Shown: in pieces, positions 43,342-53,651 of the stretch
Position numbering within the stretch: position 1 is the stretch's first letter
Layout: every line of letters begins with the position of its first letter
DNA from: Sesamum alatum
Lineage: Eukaryota > Streptophyta > Magnoliopsida > Lamiales > Pedaliaceae
Direction: 5' to 3'
DNA length: 64,000 nucleotides
NCBI GenBank assembly: GCA_034509735.1
Contig: JACGWO010000005.1
Location: forward strand, 10,619,692 to 10,683,691
Made by a program: the position numbers and the translations under genes
The notes under the pieces: model-generated
Told to the model about the DNA's origin: nothing
Database searches by the model: none
What the model saw: only the letters and a program-made list of their open reading frames with translations

Positions 43342-43839
43342 TTACTTGAAGATCAAGACAAAACTAGCAAGGAGGAGAAAGGAGTTGGGAATCAACTGGT
43401 TTAAAGGAACCCCAAATAACCTGGCAACATTTTGATAAAAGAAAGGGAGGAGAAACCTAAAGCCAGCCCTTAACTGGGCCCAATAAAAACACAAATAGCC
43501 TGTGGGAGGATATTCAGGTAAACTATCGGTGGAGGGGACATAAATAGTATAACCCTGGGGGATCTTGTAATCCTCCCACAGCCGGGCGACATTGGAGGCC
43601 CTAAAGAAGGATGCTTTCTCCAGAGGGAGGGGGCTCGCTTCCCTCTCTTCCTCCTCCTCCTCCTCCATCATATCCTCCGCCTCCGGCGGCTCTTCTTGCT
43701 CCTTCTCTGGGGAAGAACTTACTTCGTCATCTCCCCCAGTTGGACTCCCTACCTCCTCAAAATCCTCGTCCTCCTCCTCCTCATCAATCAAACGCCTGGG
43801 GGTGCGGGAGAGGTTTCTAAAGCTCTGATTACAGAAATA
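43342..43839 (-). pseudogene. Tat antisense gene, first exon with Transposase_28-like domain
   Basis: An acidic region (EEEEDEDFEEVGSPTGGDDE and an EEEEEEER run) precedes WEDYKIPQGYTIYVPSTDSL, PPTGYLCFYWAQLRAGFRFL and FGVPLNQLIPNSFLLLASFV. The F...L.AGFRFPLP...L...L..PNS pattern fits the family called putative gypsy type transposon (Pfam Transposase_28, from memory). It lies antisense to the pol of the Tat element, as in known Tat-lineage elements. The upstream end is cut by the LTR at 43840. The protein's role is unknown. Confidence 0.7.
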
Positions 43840-45159
43840 TGTACTATCAAGATCATTAGCTATCAAGTAGTATAAAAGATATCGGACCCACGATGATTTA
43901 ACGAAGTAAGTACCATAATTATGACTAACCTCTAATTATTTGGACGATCGAAAGTTTGGATGATTTATGGAAATTATTAAAAGCAATAAAATCAATTACG
44001 ACAAGTAATCACGTTGGAGAAAAACGCAGGTTTAGAGAAAGGTGCTATGGCTATAGGTCCACCTAATTGATACAACAAATTCGATATCAACGAATTAATC
44101 AAACAAACGAGTATTTTCACACACTGAGGTTTTTACTAGTTTAATCTGATATACTCTCTCGAGCTATACCGAACCTATTACTATCAATGAATTAGGGGAT
44201 CTCTCCTCCCCAAAACTCATGATAATAATGCATTAGGATCTATGAAAAAATCTATGGAGCCACATGGATCATGCTTATGTATGTCTACACATCATTCAAT
44301 CCACACCATGAATTATTATAACCACTATGCTAAATTCCCTCTCAATTCATCAACATAATTAACAAAATCTAATAGGTGATCAATCTCTCAAATAATAGCA
44401 ACAAGCACAAACAATTCATGGATGTGCGAAAATGACAAACTAGATTAAACCGAAAAATACTTAACACATTATATCAATTAGGCTTTCCATAAGCCCTAGC
44501 ACAAAGGATATTAGTTTATATTAACTAGAGCTAAAACTAAAAAAGATGTAGAAAAACTCATGGAGTAGAAAATCTGGGGAGACGACTATCACTCTGGTGC
44601 CGGATTAACTTCTCCACTTGTTCGTCGTCTTCTTCCTTCGCTCCCAAACATGGATCTTTGTGAATTTGCTGAAAATTCAATTTCTTTTCTTCCTATCTTC
44701 TCTTCCTTATATAATGAGTTCTAACTAAGGTAGGAAAGGAATATGATTCTATCTACCATGAAATTCTTTTCCTTTCCTAATCCCATCCTTACCAAAACTC
44801 TAAGGTAGATTACAAAGGAAATAACTTCTCTTTTCAAGTGACCTAAAATCAGAATTTCAGATTTACATGTCAGCGCGTCTGCGATTTTTGCCCAACGAAT
44901 GCCTGATAACCTGTGGGTCACGGGTTATGTGATTTGCGTTTCCGTCACATGAATCTCTGATAGCCCGTGGTTCACGGGCTATCGTATGCTCAATTCTACA
45001 GAATTTTGACTCTTTTCATTATGTTTGAGCTCGTTGCTTGTATTCGCCTTTTTTCCTTCAAAGTTCCTAAATGTCACAAATGTACCCAAGAACAAGAATC
45101 ATATCGAGAGGAAATAAGGGTATAAACACAAGAATACATCGTATAATTTCCCCTAATCA
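43840..45159 (-). repeat. LTR of a gypsy-like (Athila/Tat-like) element, minus orientation
   Basis: On the minus strand it starts TGATTAGGGGAAATTATACG (45159), directly after a polypurine tract AAGTCTGGGGGTATT. A TATA box is at 44705-44713. It ends CTTGATAGTACA (43840), preceded by CATCGTGGGTCCGATATC, the type of end seen in long gypsy LTRs. It is 1320 bp and non-coding. It is the 3' LTR of an element whose 3' untranslated region follows at 45160. Confidence 0.6.
44705..44713 (-). promoter_or_regulatory. TATA box of the minus-strand gypsy-like LTR
   Basis: TATATAAGG on the minus strand lies about 450 bp into the LTR and precedes a purine-rich leader. Inferred. Confidence 0.4.
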
Positions 45160-46434
45160 AATACCCCCAGACTTAGATCATGCTTGTCCTCAAGCATATA
45201 ACAATGCAATGCAATACTCTCAAAAGAACATCCCCCTCTATACATCTCACCCCATTTTAATTCATGTCAATATTTCGAAATGAATTTACTGTCAAAGTGC
45301 AAAACAAAAGCAATAGACTACATAGTACCAATTGACTAAAGCCACACAATATAACAACTATCTCAACAACCCATTCGGAATCAAGATGCAAAGTGAGTGA
45401 ATACCCTCGCTTTAGATACACTCAATACGCTCGAAGGGTTTAAGGGTGAACAACAACTCTCAAGTCATGCTTTAACGAGATTTCACCATAGGCTTGCTCT
45501 TATATCACATCTCCACCGCTTGAAGTGAGTTCAGAGTATCAAAAGGTCTTTTCAAGGGTGTAATGGGGCGTTAGGTGAAGGTAGGAAACAACTAAGAATG
45601 TAAGAAGGGTTCTTTCAGGATTAAAGAAATTAGGTGACATTACTCTGATAGTCTTCCACTATACGAATTTCCTAGTTCAAGTGCAACTTACTCCCTTTTT
45701 GTCCTCCATCTTTTGCTTTTTTCCTTGCTTTTCCTTCATTCTCGTCATTGCATTGCATCACGACTTAAACTCTTTTTCTTTTTTTGTTTCGATTTCTCCC
45801 TTTTTCTTTTCTTCCTTTTCTTCTTCTTCTTCCTTTTCTTTTCTTTTCTTTTTTTTTTCCTCATCTTCCACAATTTATGTCCTTTATACACATCTTCATG
45901 GGATAGTTGAGACTTGCAATTGAACTATACACTAATGAGGGAAGCGTATCACAAGCAGTCATTCCAATCCTTTAACGGTAGGGTTCAAAGGTTTAGGATA
46001 AAGAAACGGTTGTTCAAGGCTTGTATCGTGGTTATTATGAAAACAAAATGAGGCTTAAGCTCAATTGGGCTACTAAGGGTGGATATTTATGCAGGCTTAA
46101 CAGCGAAATTTTTTTGGTTCGATCCTAATGCCCTCATCATTTTCACCGCACCCAACTCAATATGCAGTCTCAACATGCATAACCGAGAAAGTTCTAGAAA
46201 ACCAAGCCAAAGATGACAATCACAGAGCTGAAAAATAACGGAGCAATAATATGTGTGCTCATAGGCTCAAAACTTCACCAAAAAAGGCTCATGTGTGCTA
46301 CTCACAAGCATTTTTCATCAAAACAAGATCGTCAAGATAATCATCACACATGTAGCAAGTTTGAATTTTTCTATGCATGTCAAGTATTCTATTGCAGTCC
46401 TAACAGTACATTCATAAATCACGCTAGTATGAGT
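45160..46434 (-). other. 3' untranslated region of the minus-strand gypsy-like element
   Basis: No ORF. On the minus strand it ends GCTTGAGGACAAGCATGATC then TAAGTCTGGGGG, a sequence I associate with the end of plant gypsy elements just before the 3' LTR. It is interrupted at GAAAT (46435-46439) by chromovirus C. Confidence 0.5.
45766..45868 (+). repeat. Polypyrimidine tract
   Basis: About 100 bp of nearly pure C/T (TTCTTCTTCTTCC, TTTTCTTTTCTTTT). It is purine-rich on the strand of the host element. Confidence 0.9.
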
Positions 46435-46439
46435 GAAAT

Positions 46440-46518
46440 TGTAACACCCCCTACAACACTCCACCTAGTTACCACTAATTAATCTCTCAATTATTTTTAA
46501 AATTCTACGAACGTCACA
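46440..46518 (-). repeat. Element C 3' LTR (79 bp)
   Basis: On the minus strand TGTGACGTTCG...GGGTGTTACA. It is preceded by the purine tract AAGGAGGGGAGAAT (46519-46532). Confidence 0.93.
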
Positions 46519-46599
46519 ATTCTCCCCTCCTTATAAAAATTTCGCCCGAAATTTAACTAACTTACCCGTTCAATTGAATTAATAGGGATATTTGTCTCT

Positions 46600-47927
46600 C
46601 ATATGCTCCTCTACTTCCCAAGTCGCCTCTCTCGGAGAATGATGACTCCACTTCACTTTCACCACTGGTATCTCCTTATTTCTCAATTAAAATCTCCGTT
46701 GGCTATTCCACATATGTCAATTCCTCAGAAATCTCTATCTCTGGTTCACGGATGATGTGGCTAGGATCAGATCGCTATCGTCGTAGCATAAAAACATGGA
46801 AAATATCATGTATCTGTGACAACTCTAGTGGCAATGCTAGTCGATACGCTAATGGGCCAATTCTTTCAATAATTTCATACGGCCCAATATATCTCGGACT
46901 CAACTTCCCTTGCTTGTCAAATCTTAAGATCCCCTTACATGGAGCTACCTTCAAAAAAACCTTATCACCTATTTCATATTCCATCTCCCTTCGGTGTTTA
47001 TCAGCATAACTTTTCTATCGATCTTGAGCTGCTTTCAGACACTTTTTCACTATCTGCATCTTTTTCACCGTTTCTTGCACCAATTCCGGACCTTCCAGCT
47101 GTCGTGATCCCTCCATATCCCAACATACTGGACTGCGACATCTCCTTCCATATAATGCTTCGTACGGGGCCATACCGATACTAGAATGAAAACTATTGTT
47201 ATACGCAAACTCCATCAAAGGTAGATGATCATCCCAGTTGCCCTTAAACTCTATTGTACAAGCCCTCATCATATCTTCCAGGGTCTGAATTGTTCTTTCT
47301 AACTGCCCATCTGTCTGAGGATGAAATACAACACTGAAATGTAAATTTGTGCCCATTGCCCTTTGTAAACTTCTCCAAAAATGTGAGGTGAATCGAGGAT
47401 CCCTGTCTGACACAATAGATACAGGCACACCATGTAATCTCACGATTTCGGAAACATACAACTCAACTAACTTATCCAGAGAATCACCTAGTCGTATCGG
47501 TAAGAAATGTGTTGGTTTCGTCAGTCTATCTACAATTACCAAAATAGCATCATGCTTCCTGAGTATACGTGGCAACCCTACGATAAAATCCATAGTAATC
47601 TTTTCCCACTTCTATTCTGGTATGGATAAAGGTCGAAGTTTACCTGCTGGCGCCTGATGTTCTGCCTTTACCTGCTGACATGTCATACATTTGGCCACAC
47701 TCTGCCACATCCTTCTTCATTGTCTGCCACCAGTAGTACGGTCTTAAATTCCGATACATCTTTGTAATACCAAGATGCATGGAATATGATGCATTATGAG
47801 CTTCTCGTAAGATCTCCCCTCGTAACCCATCTACATCGGGTACACAAATTCGCTCCCCATTCACTATCACTCCATCAGCTCTTATCGAAAAAATTGACTT
47901 CTTACCGTATTTTATTTTCTCCAGCAT
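46600..47927 (-). pseudogene. Element C integrase with chromodomain-like end
   Basis: The zinc region is at 47640-47927 (EILREAHNASYSMHLGITKM, YRNLRPYYWWQTMKKDVAEC). The core is at 47015-47593 (MDFIVGLPR, VIVDRLTKPTHFLPI, VSIVSDRDPRFTSHFW, VVFHPQTDGQLERTIQTLED; a D-D-E set is visible). Then come YEIGDKVFLKVAPCKGILRF and FHVFMLRR, stop, RSDPSHIIREPEIEI, and a segment KEIPVVKVKWSHHSPREATW with EVEEHMRDKYPY, which resembles the chromodomain tail of Tekay/Del-type chromoviruses. Confidence 0.85.
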
Positions 47928-48519
47928 CCGTAATAAGAAAAGATCCCGAGTCTATGCTTCTTTGATTTGATCCAAAAAGTCTGGCTTACGTTGTAAGACT
48001 GCCAACATCCCGTCATCTTTTCAACTTCTAATTTTGCATTCATAGATCTCATTTCCAGCAACAATGTCAAATCATGACTCCCCAAACTGGCTAATGTACT
48101 TGAACTCTTTCTACTCAAAGCATCTGCTACCACGTTTGCCTTCCCTGGATGATAATCAATAGTGCAGTCATAATCCTTCAACACTTCTATCTATCTCCTT
48201 TGTCTCAAATTCAGTTCCTTTTGAGTCAAAATATACTTGAAACTCTTGTGATCAGTGAAAATCTGAAAGTTTCCTCCATACAAATAATGTTTCCATATCT
48301 TCAATGCATGCCCAATCGCGGCCAACTCCAAATCATGTGTGGGATAAATCAACTCATGAGTCCTCAGCTGACGAGATGCATAGGCAATTACCTTTTCGTT
48401 CTGCATTAATACACAACCCAAACCCTGCTTTGAAGCATACGTGTACACTACATATCCACCACTACCAGACGGCAAAACCAAAATCAGAGTTGAGGTCAGT
48501 CTTTTCTTCAACTCATCAA
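47912..48519 (-). pseudogene. Element C RNase H
   Basis: It reads [20 protein letters not shown] (Asp box changed to TYAS), [60 protein letters not shown] and then YHPGKANVVADALSRK. A frame change and stop lie near 48185-48191. Confidence 0.85.
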
Positions 48520-49057
48520 AGCTTCATTGGCACTGTTCAGCCCACTAAAATACTACTCCCTTTCTCAGTAACTTTGTCAAAGGACCGGCAATTATGGAGA
48601 AGCCCTCAACGGATCTCCTATAATACCCTGATAACGCCAAGAAACTTTAAACTTTAGTCGCATTCTTCGGTACTTTCCATTCCATAATAGCTTTCACTTT
48701 TGAAGAGTCGGGCATAACCCCATCACCCGATATCACATGCCCGAGGAAAACCACCTGATTTATCCAGAATTCATATTTGCTTAGTTTAGCATACAACTCT
48801 TTCTCCTTCAAGATCTGTAACACTATCCTTAGATGTTGTTCATGCTCCTCCTCGAGTACACCAAAATATCATCTATAAAAATAATAACAAACTGGTCCAG
48901 GTACTCATGGAATGTACGATTCATCAATGCCATAAATGCTGCTGGTTCATTTGTTAACCCAAATGGCATTACCAAGAACTCATAGTGACCATAACGTGTG
49001 CGAAAAGCTGTTTTGGTATGTCATTTTCTACTATCCTCAACTGCCAATACCCAGACC
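48520..49057 (-). pseudogene. Element C reverse transcriptase core
   Basis: Read in several frames: [22 protein letters not shown] (catalytic DD, about 48862-48885), KELYAKLSKYEFW and VVFLGHVISGDGVMPDSSKV. Stops and shifts inactivate it, but every RT block is still recognisable. Confidence 0.8.
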
Positions 49058-50629
49058 TCAAGTCGATCTTTGAAGATGTTGTAGCCCCTTCAATTGGTCT
49101 AGTAAGTCATCAATCCTCGACAAAAGATATCTATTCTTCACTGTCACCCTATTGAACTGATGGTAGTCGACACACAATCTCATACTACCATATTTCTTCT
49201 TCACAAATAGCACTAGTGCCCCCCATGGTGAAGTACTCGGTCTGATAAATCCTTTCTCCAAAAATTCTTCTATTTGTTTCTTAAGTTCTTGCAATTCCAT
49301 TGTAGCCATTCTATACGGTGCAATAAAAATTAGGGCAACTCGTGGAAGAGTTTCTATTGTGAAGTCCCCTTCCCTATGTGGTAGCAAACCTGATAAGTCA
49401 TCAGGGAATACTTCAGGAAAATCTCTCACTACAGGAATTTCCTCCAACGTGAGATTAACCTTCTCCGCATCTATCACATGAGCTAGACATGCCTCACATC
49501 CTTCTAGCATTAATCGTCTTGCCACCATGGCTGATATTACACAAACTGGCACTACCCGTCGCTCCCTCACGAATAGTACTTTTGGTTGGTCGAAAGATTC
49601 AATCGTCACTTCTTTTTTATAATAATCAATCACTGCTTTATGTCGTGATAGCCAATCCATCCCCAAAATTACATCAAACTCCTTCAAATTCATCACTACG
49701 AGATCCACAGGCAAATTTACATCTCCAATCCTCACCAAACTCCCTTTCCAAACACTATTCACTACTATACCCCTTCCCACAGGTAAATAAACCATCAAAT
49801 TATATCCCAAAGGACTAATCTCACCTGGTATTTTTGATGCAAATTCTGATGATATATATGAATGCGTAGAGCCAGGATCAATCAAAACATAAACCTCAAC
49901 ATCAAATAACAAGATCGTACCTGATATAACGTCATTCGAAGCTGGAGTTTCCTCTCTGGTCATGTTGTATAGTCTTGCTTGGGTCTGTGTCTGAGTGACT
50001 TGTGCTCCGGACCCCCTCACACCCCCATCAATAGTGTGGTCACCATCTCTGGTATCAGTGCCTCTACCCCTATCTCTGCCTCTGCCTCTCTCAACTCCTC
50101 GGCCACTGCTCCCAATAATGCTTTGACTTTGGGTCCCTCTGGACGCACTTCCACCTAAACTCGTGGTCTGACTAGGACAATCCCTAGATATGTGTCCTCT
50201 ACCTCCGCAGTTATAACAAATCCTGGGTATAGCATCTAGTCCCCAACATTGTCCTGAATGTCGCCTCCCACAAGCAGAACAACTAGAAGTGAAAGCTGAC
50301 CCCCTACTGTAACTCTGTCCAGCTCCCCTACCTGATCCAATAGAAAGCATAGTAAACGAACTGCGCTCGATTGAACCTCTAATGAAGCCTATTGGTCCAC
50401 TGAACCTCGGCCTACTACTTCCCTGGAAAGCAGGACCACCACGCGGAAAGTTCCCTCCTCCTGTAGAAAATGAACGACCCGTTCCCCTCTTGGTCAACCT
50501 ACTTGACTCCCCTACTGCATATGTTGATTTTCTCTTTTCTTTCATGTTCTTCTTCTCTTCGGTTACAGCCTCTTCCATTCGAACCGCTGACTCAACAAGA
50601 GTTTTGAAATTCGTAATTCTAACTGCCAA
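49058..50629 (-). pseudogene. Element C gag end, protease and RT start
   Basis: A 523-codon open frame. It carries the gag C-terminus, a zinc knuckle [14 protein letters not shown] near 50215, the protease [17 protein letters not shown] (DPG in place of the usual DSG/DTG), [18 protein letters not shown], and the RT start ([20 protein letters not shown], then [20 protein letters not shown]). The frame breaks after LLDQLKGLQ, inside RT. Confidence 0.88.
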
Positions 50630-51053
50630 CCCCTTTTTTTTTTATCTCCGGTCGTAGCTCCTGCTCAAAACGATAACAACGATCCTCTTGTGTCGCTATT
50701 GCTTCTGGTGCATACTTGGCTAGTGCAACCAAATGGAGTTCATATTCTGCCACTGTCTGATCATCCCCTTGCACTAAGTTTAGAAATTCCATCCTCTTCT
50801 TATCTCGGTATATCTTGGGTCTGTATTTATCATCGAACTTGCTCTGAAACTCAACCCAAGTTATCTCTCTTGGCTCATATGCCCTCTTTATGGTCCTCCA
50901 CCAAATCAAGACATTCCCTACGAACAAAGAAACAATATACTTAAGTTGATTCTTCGGAGTACAGTTCACTAAGTTCAGCATGTCTTCGACCTTTTCCCAC
51001 CATCTCTCAGCAATCTCAGAATGTAAGGTACCATCAAATTCAGCATCTCCCAT
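50619..51053 (-). pseudogene. Element C gag
   Basis: A retrotransposon gag domain: AERWWEKVEDMLNLVNCTPK, FVGNVLIWWRTIKRAYEPRE, TWVEFQSKFDDKYRPKIYRD and KRMEFLNLVQGDDQTVAEYE. The gag similarity extends upstream of the ATG at 51051 (DRNYERIKKMGD), so the original start lay further out. The frame shifts at the A10 tract (50635-50644), where RPEIKK should run on into [18 protein letters not shown] of the next frame. Confidence 0.85.
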
Positions 51054-51433
51054 CTTTTTTATTCTTTCATAATTACGATCAATTTTAGCAACTGCTAGTG
51101 CTAGCGCTGGAGCGGGTGCATGCGTCTGTGCAGGAATTGTGCTTAGGCTTGTGCTTGGGCCTGGAGGGCCATTTGAAGAATCTGTGCAAATTTTGGTGGT
51201 AACCCTACAGCTGGAGCACCACCGGTAGGAATAGGAGCGTCCCGACCAATACTCTCTCGACCTATCTCCACCTCACCTACACTCGCAGGTGCAATCGAAC
51301 CCTCTTCGGACTCCCCTGATGCTTCCCTATCAGCTACTGGGTCAGCATGTGCACCTTGAGAAGCTGTCCTACAGTAGACAATTCAGTCATTAGACACATC
51401 TCATAGCCATCCAATCACCCTAGAAACGTAGAC
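51054..51433 (-). other. Element C leader and degraded gag N-terminus
   Basis: Between the primer site and the gag ATG. It contains an in-frame extension of gag (about 51054-51110) and stops further upstream. Confidence 0.55.
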
Positions 51434-51447
51434 CTGCTCTGATACCA
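51434..51447 (-). other. Element C primer binding site
   Basis: On the minus strand TGGTATCAGAGCAG lies 5 nt after the LTR (spacer TTAGG). It matches the initiator tRNA-Met 3' end. Confidence 0.9.
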
Positions 51448-51452
51448 CCTAA

Positions 51453-51531
51453 TGTAACACCCCCTACAACACTCCACCTAGTTAGCACTAATTAATCTCT
51501 CAATTATTTATAAAATTCTACGAACGTCACA
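51453..51531 (-). repeat. Element C 5' LTR (79 bp)
   Basis: Identical to the 3' LTR except for two substitutions (TTAGC against TTACC, and TTTAT against TTTTT on the plus strand). Flanked by GAAAT. Confidence 0.93.
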
Positions 51532-51547
51532 GAAATGGGGATGCAAT

Positions 51548-51680
51548 TGGAAAGAATCGGGTACGGTCCAGGAACGCAACGGAAGCGTAAAAACGTAAAT
51601 TTAAGACATAATTTAAACCGGATTCAAAGGGGTGTTTCATTTGAAGTTCTCGGGCGTTTGGTGTTTGTCAAAGCATAAAC
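51548..51680 (-). repeat. Copia E 3' LTR, distal part
   Basis: The end of the minus-strand LTR of copia E. On the minus strand it finishes CCGATTCTTTCCA at 51548. It is separated from the rest of the LTR (61353-63442) by copia D, inserted at TAAAC. Together the two parts make about 2.22 kb, the size of the family A/B LTRs. Confidence 0.9.
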
Positions 51681-53651
51681 TGTTAGAATAGGTGACCATG
51701 TAGCCAATCTTGGTAGGAAAATTGTAACCTATGTCTTACAATTTCAAGGATTTGATAAATCATTAATGAATAAGAAGTGAAATTCATTTGGCGTTTACTT
51801 TGTTTGTGTTCACTTTATCTGCATTATATTTCTGTTTACTACGCAAACAAAGCCCACGGACTGAAAATACATTTCAGGGACTGGGACTACGCTTGGAGAT
51901 AGGTCCATGAAATCAGTTCCGCCGAATCAGTCCAGAAATCTCCAAGTCAAGGAATCTCAAAATTGGGTACCGAGATTCCCCCTGAGGCTTGCACTAAGCA
52001 TCTGTTGTCGTATTTCATCGACGGGCGACGAAGGTCGTCTAAGAAGTGTTAGTGGGTTAGCCTGCTAGGGAGCAGCTGACTGAGGTGACTCGCGGGAACC
52101 GTCTTATGGAGGACCATGAGTAGGGTCGGTTAGGTATAACGTGTGTTCCCGGTTCCAACAGTATAGAACAAGTCCTTTGACTTGAGGAACTGCTGAGTTT
52201 ACCTGTATATCAGGGTTGTATCTTAGATATGGTGAGAGATTGCCAAGAAGCACTTGAGTAGTCATAAGCCATGTCTAGTGCAGCTCCGGTGTACAGAGTG
52301 ACAGTAGTTTCCAAGAAAGGATCTATCTCCTGTCAAAAGGTATTGACAGTTGAGTCTCACAAATCCTCTGTGTCTTATCCCTAAAATCTGTGGCCACAGT
52401 AACTTAACAGAAGGGAAGGTTTCTCTTGCGGCGTTTAGTAAAGGACAGACCGACACTTAGGTCCAAAAGGGGCACCTGCATTTTTCGTGTCCTAAACCCT
52501 AAGTGGTGAGACCGTAGACGGAAGCACAAGTGTACTGTTAGAGACTAAATGTTCATCCCCATATATTCACCTAGTCTCTAGTGCCATGGACCGTTGCTAG
52601 GTGGCCACCCATGGTAACGGGCGGATTCTAGGAATCCGACCAAGTCTAGCTGAAGGTGAACCTAAAGAGTCACACACAATCCGCACACATTAAAGTATTT
52701 AATTTAGAATTAAATATTTGGAGAAATGGAATGATTATATTAGATTTAATCGGGTCCTTAATTTTCTTGGAAAGAATTAATTCCTTTTATTGAATAAAAG
52801 GGATTTATCTAATAAATTAGATTTATTAGAAAATTAATTTAATGGGCTTAGAATAAATATTTAATATATTTATTTATTGCTCTTGGAATATTTAAAGAGG
52901 TTTTTGAATATTCCATTAAATTAAATTAATGGTTGAGATTAAATGGAGAGATGGATGGCTACGATTAATTTGACTAGGTCAAATTACTACTTTGACTAGG
53001 TCAAAATCCTAGTCAAATTAGTCTTCCTAGAGTTGGAGTTTGAAGAGGATTAAACTCCTCCTCTATATATATTCCTAGCCCTTCACCTTTAGTGAGATGA
53101 TGAATCTTGACACACACACACACACACTAGAAATCGTGGGCTCTCTCCTCTCTCTCTCTCTTTCTCTCCAAGAAAATTGTTATTGTTCTTTTGTGTTAAC
53201 AATTGAACATAGGAGGATTAATCCCGTTAAATTAATAACGTGTAATTGATCCGTCCTCTCCAAAATACTTGTTCGTTCGCTAGCACGAAGTACAAGATAC
53301 GTGGGCGGATTGCGTGTCATGAATTAGAGGATCTCACATACGAGATCTTGGAGCAAATCGGGGAACAACGCGAGTACCGGTTAGAAGAAGAAAACGACGA
53401 ACCGGTAGGTCTCTTATTACGTTTTCGTCTTCTTTTATTTTACAAATCCTATGGCCTCCATGATTGCTATGCATGCTTATTTTAATTCATGAGATACACC
53501 GAACACCCGGGAATTTCAAGGGCACACCCCTTGAAACGTGTTTTATTTTATATGTATTATGCATGTTTAAATTCTTGTAATTGAAATTTATACCGCGCTT
53601 CCGCATTCGCGCTATTCCTCGGACGATCCACACTCCTACCCAAGGCTTTCA
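51681..53651 (+). repeat. Copia D 5' LTR
   Basis: Starts TGTTAGAATAGGTGACC and ends CAAGGCTTTCA, 1971 bp. It carries the conserved LTR core (about 52565-52680), a TATA stretch (53062-53072), an (AC)n run (53110-53128) and a (CT)n run (53146-53166). Confidence 0.96.
53062..53072 (+). promoter_or_regulatory. Copia D TATA box
   Basis: TCTATATATAT lies in the LTR, 5' of the simple-sequence leader. The same element is at about 60741-60752 in the 3' LTR. Likely core promoter. Confidence 0.5.

Larger units (their letters stand above)
38418..43839 (+). mobile_element. Tat-type Ty3/gypsy element, 5'-truncated
   Basis: Sense order: RT/RNase H connection, first RNase H, a second archaeal-type RNase H, integrase, a minisatellite, and then a 3' region with genes on the opposite strand. 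Two RNase H domains and an antisense 3' ORF are marks of the Tat lineage (Grande, RIRE2 and Ogre relatives). Gag, protease and the RT core are missing on the left, where it abuts the LTR fragment at 38417. On the right it meets an LTR at 43840. Its own LTRs are not seen. Confidence 0.85.
46440..51531 (-). mobile_element. Ty3/gypsy element C (chromovirus-like) with 79-bp LTRs
   Basis: A 5.1-kb element in minus orientation. The LTRs are 46440-46518 and 51453-51531, each 79 bp and differing at two positions. The target duplication GAAAT is at 46435-46439 and 51532-51536. The primer site and purine tract are in place. The gene order gag, protease, RT, RNase H, integrase, chromodomain-like end is that of Ty3/gypsy. 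Frameshifts (one at a poly-A tract) and stops inactivate it. Confidence 0.93.

Noticed and set aside
43592..43828. Serine- or proline-rich plus-strand ORFs
   Set aside because: They are shadows of the acidic GAG/GAA-rich exon on the minus strand, which has a recognisable domain downstream.
45681..45923. Phe/Ser-rich ORFs at the polypyrimidine tract
   Set aside because: They are low-complexity C/T sequence. The apparent membrane-like peptides follow from composition alone.
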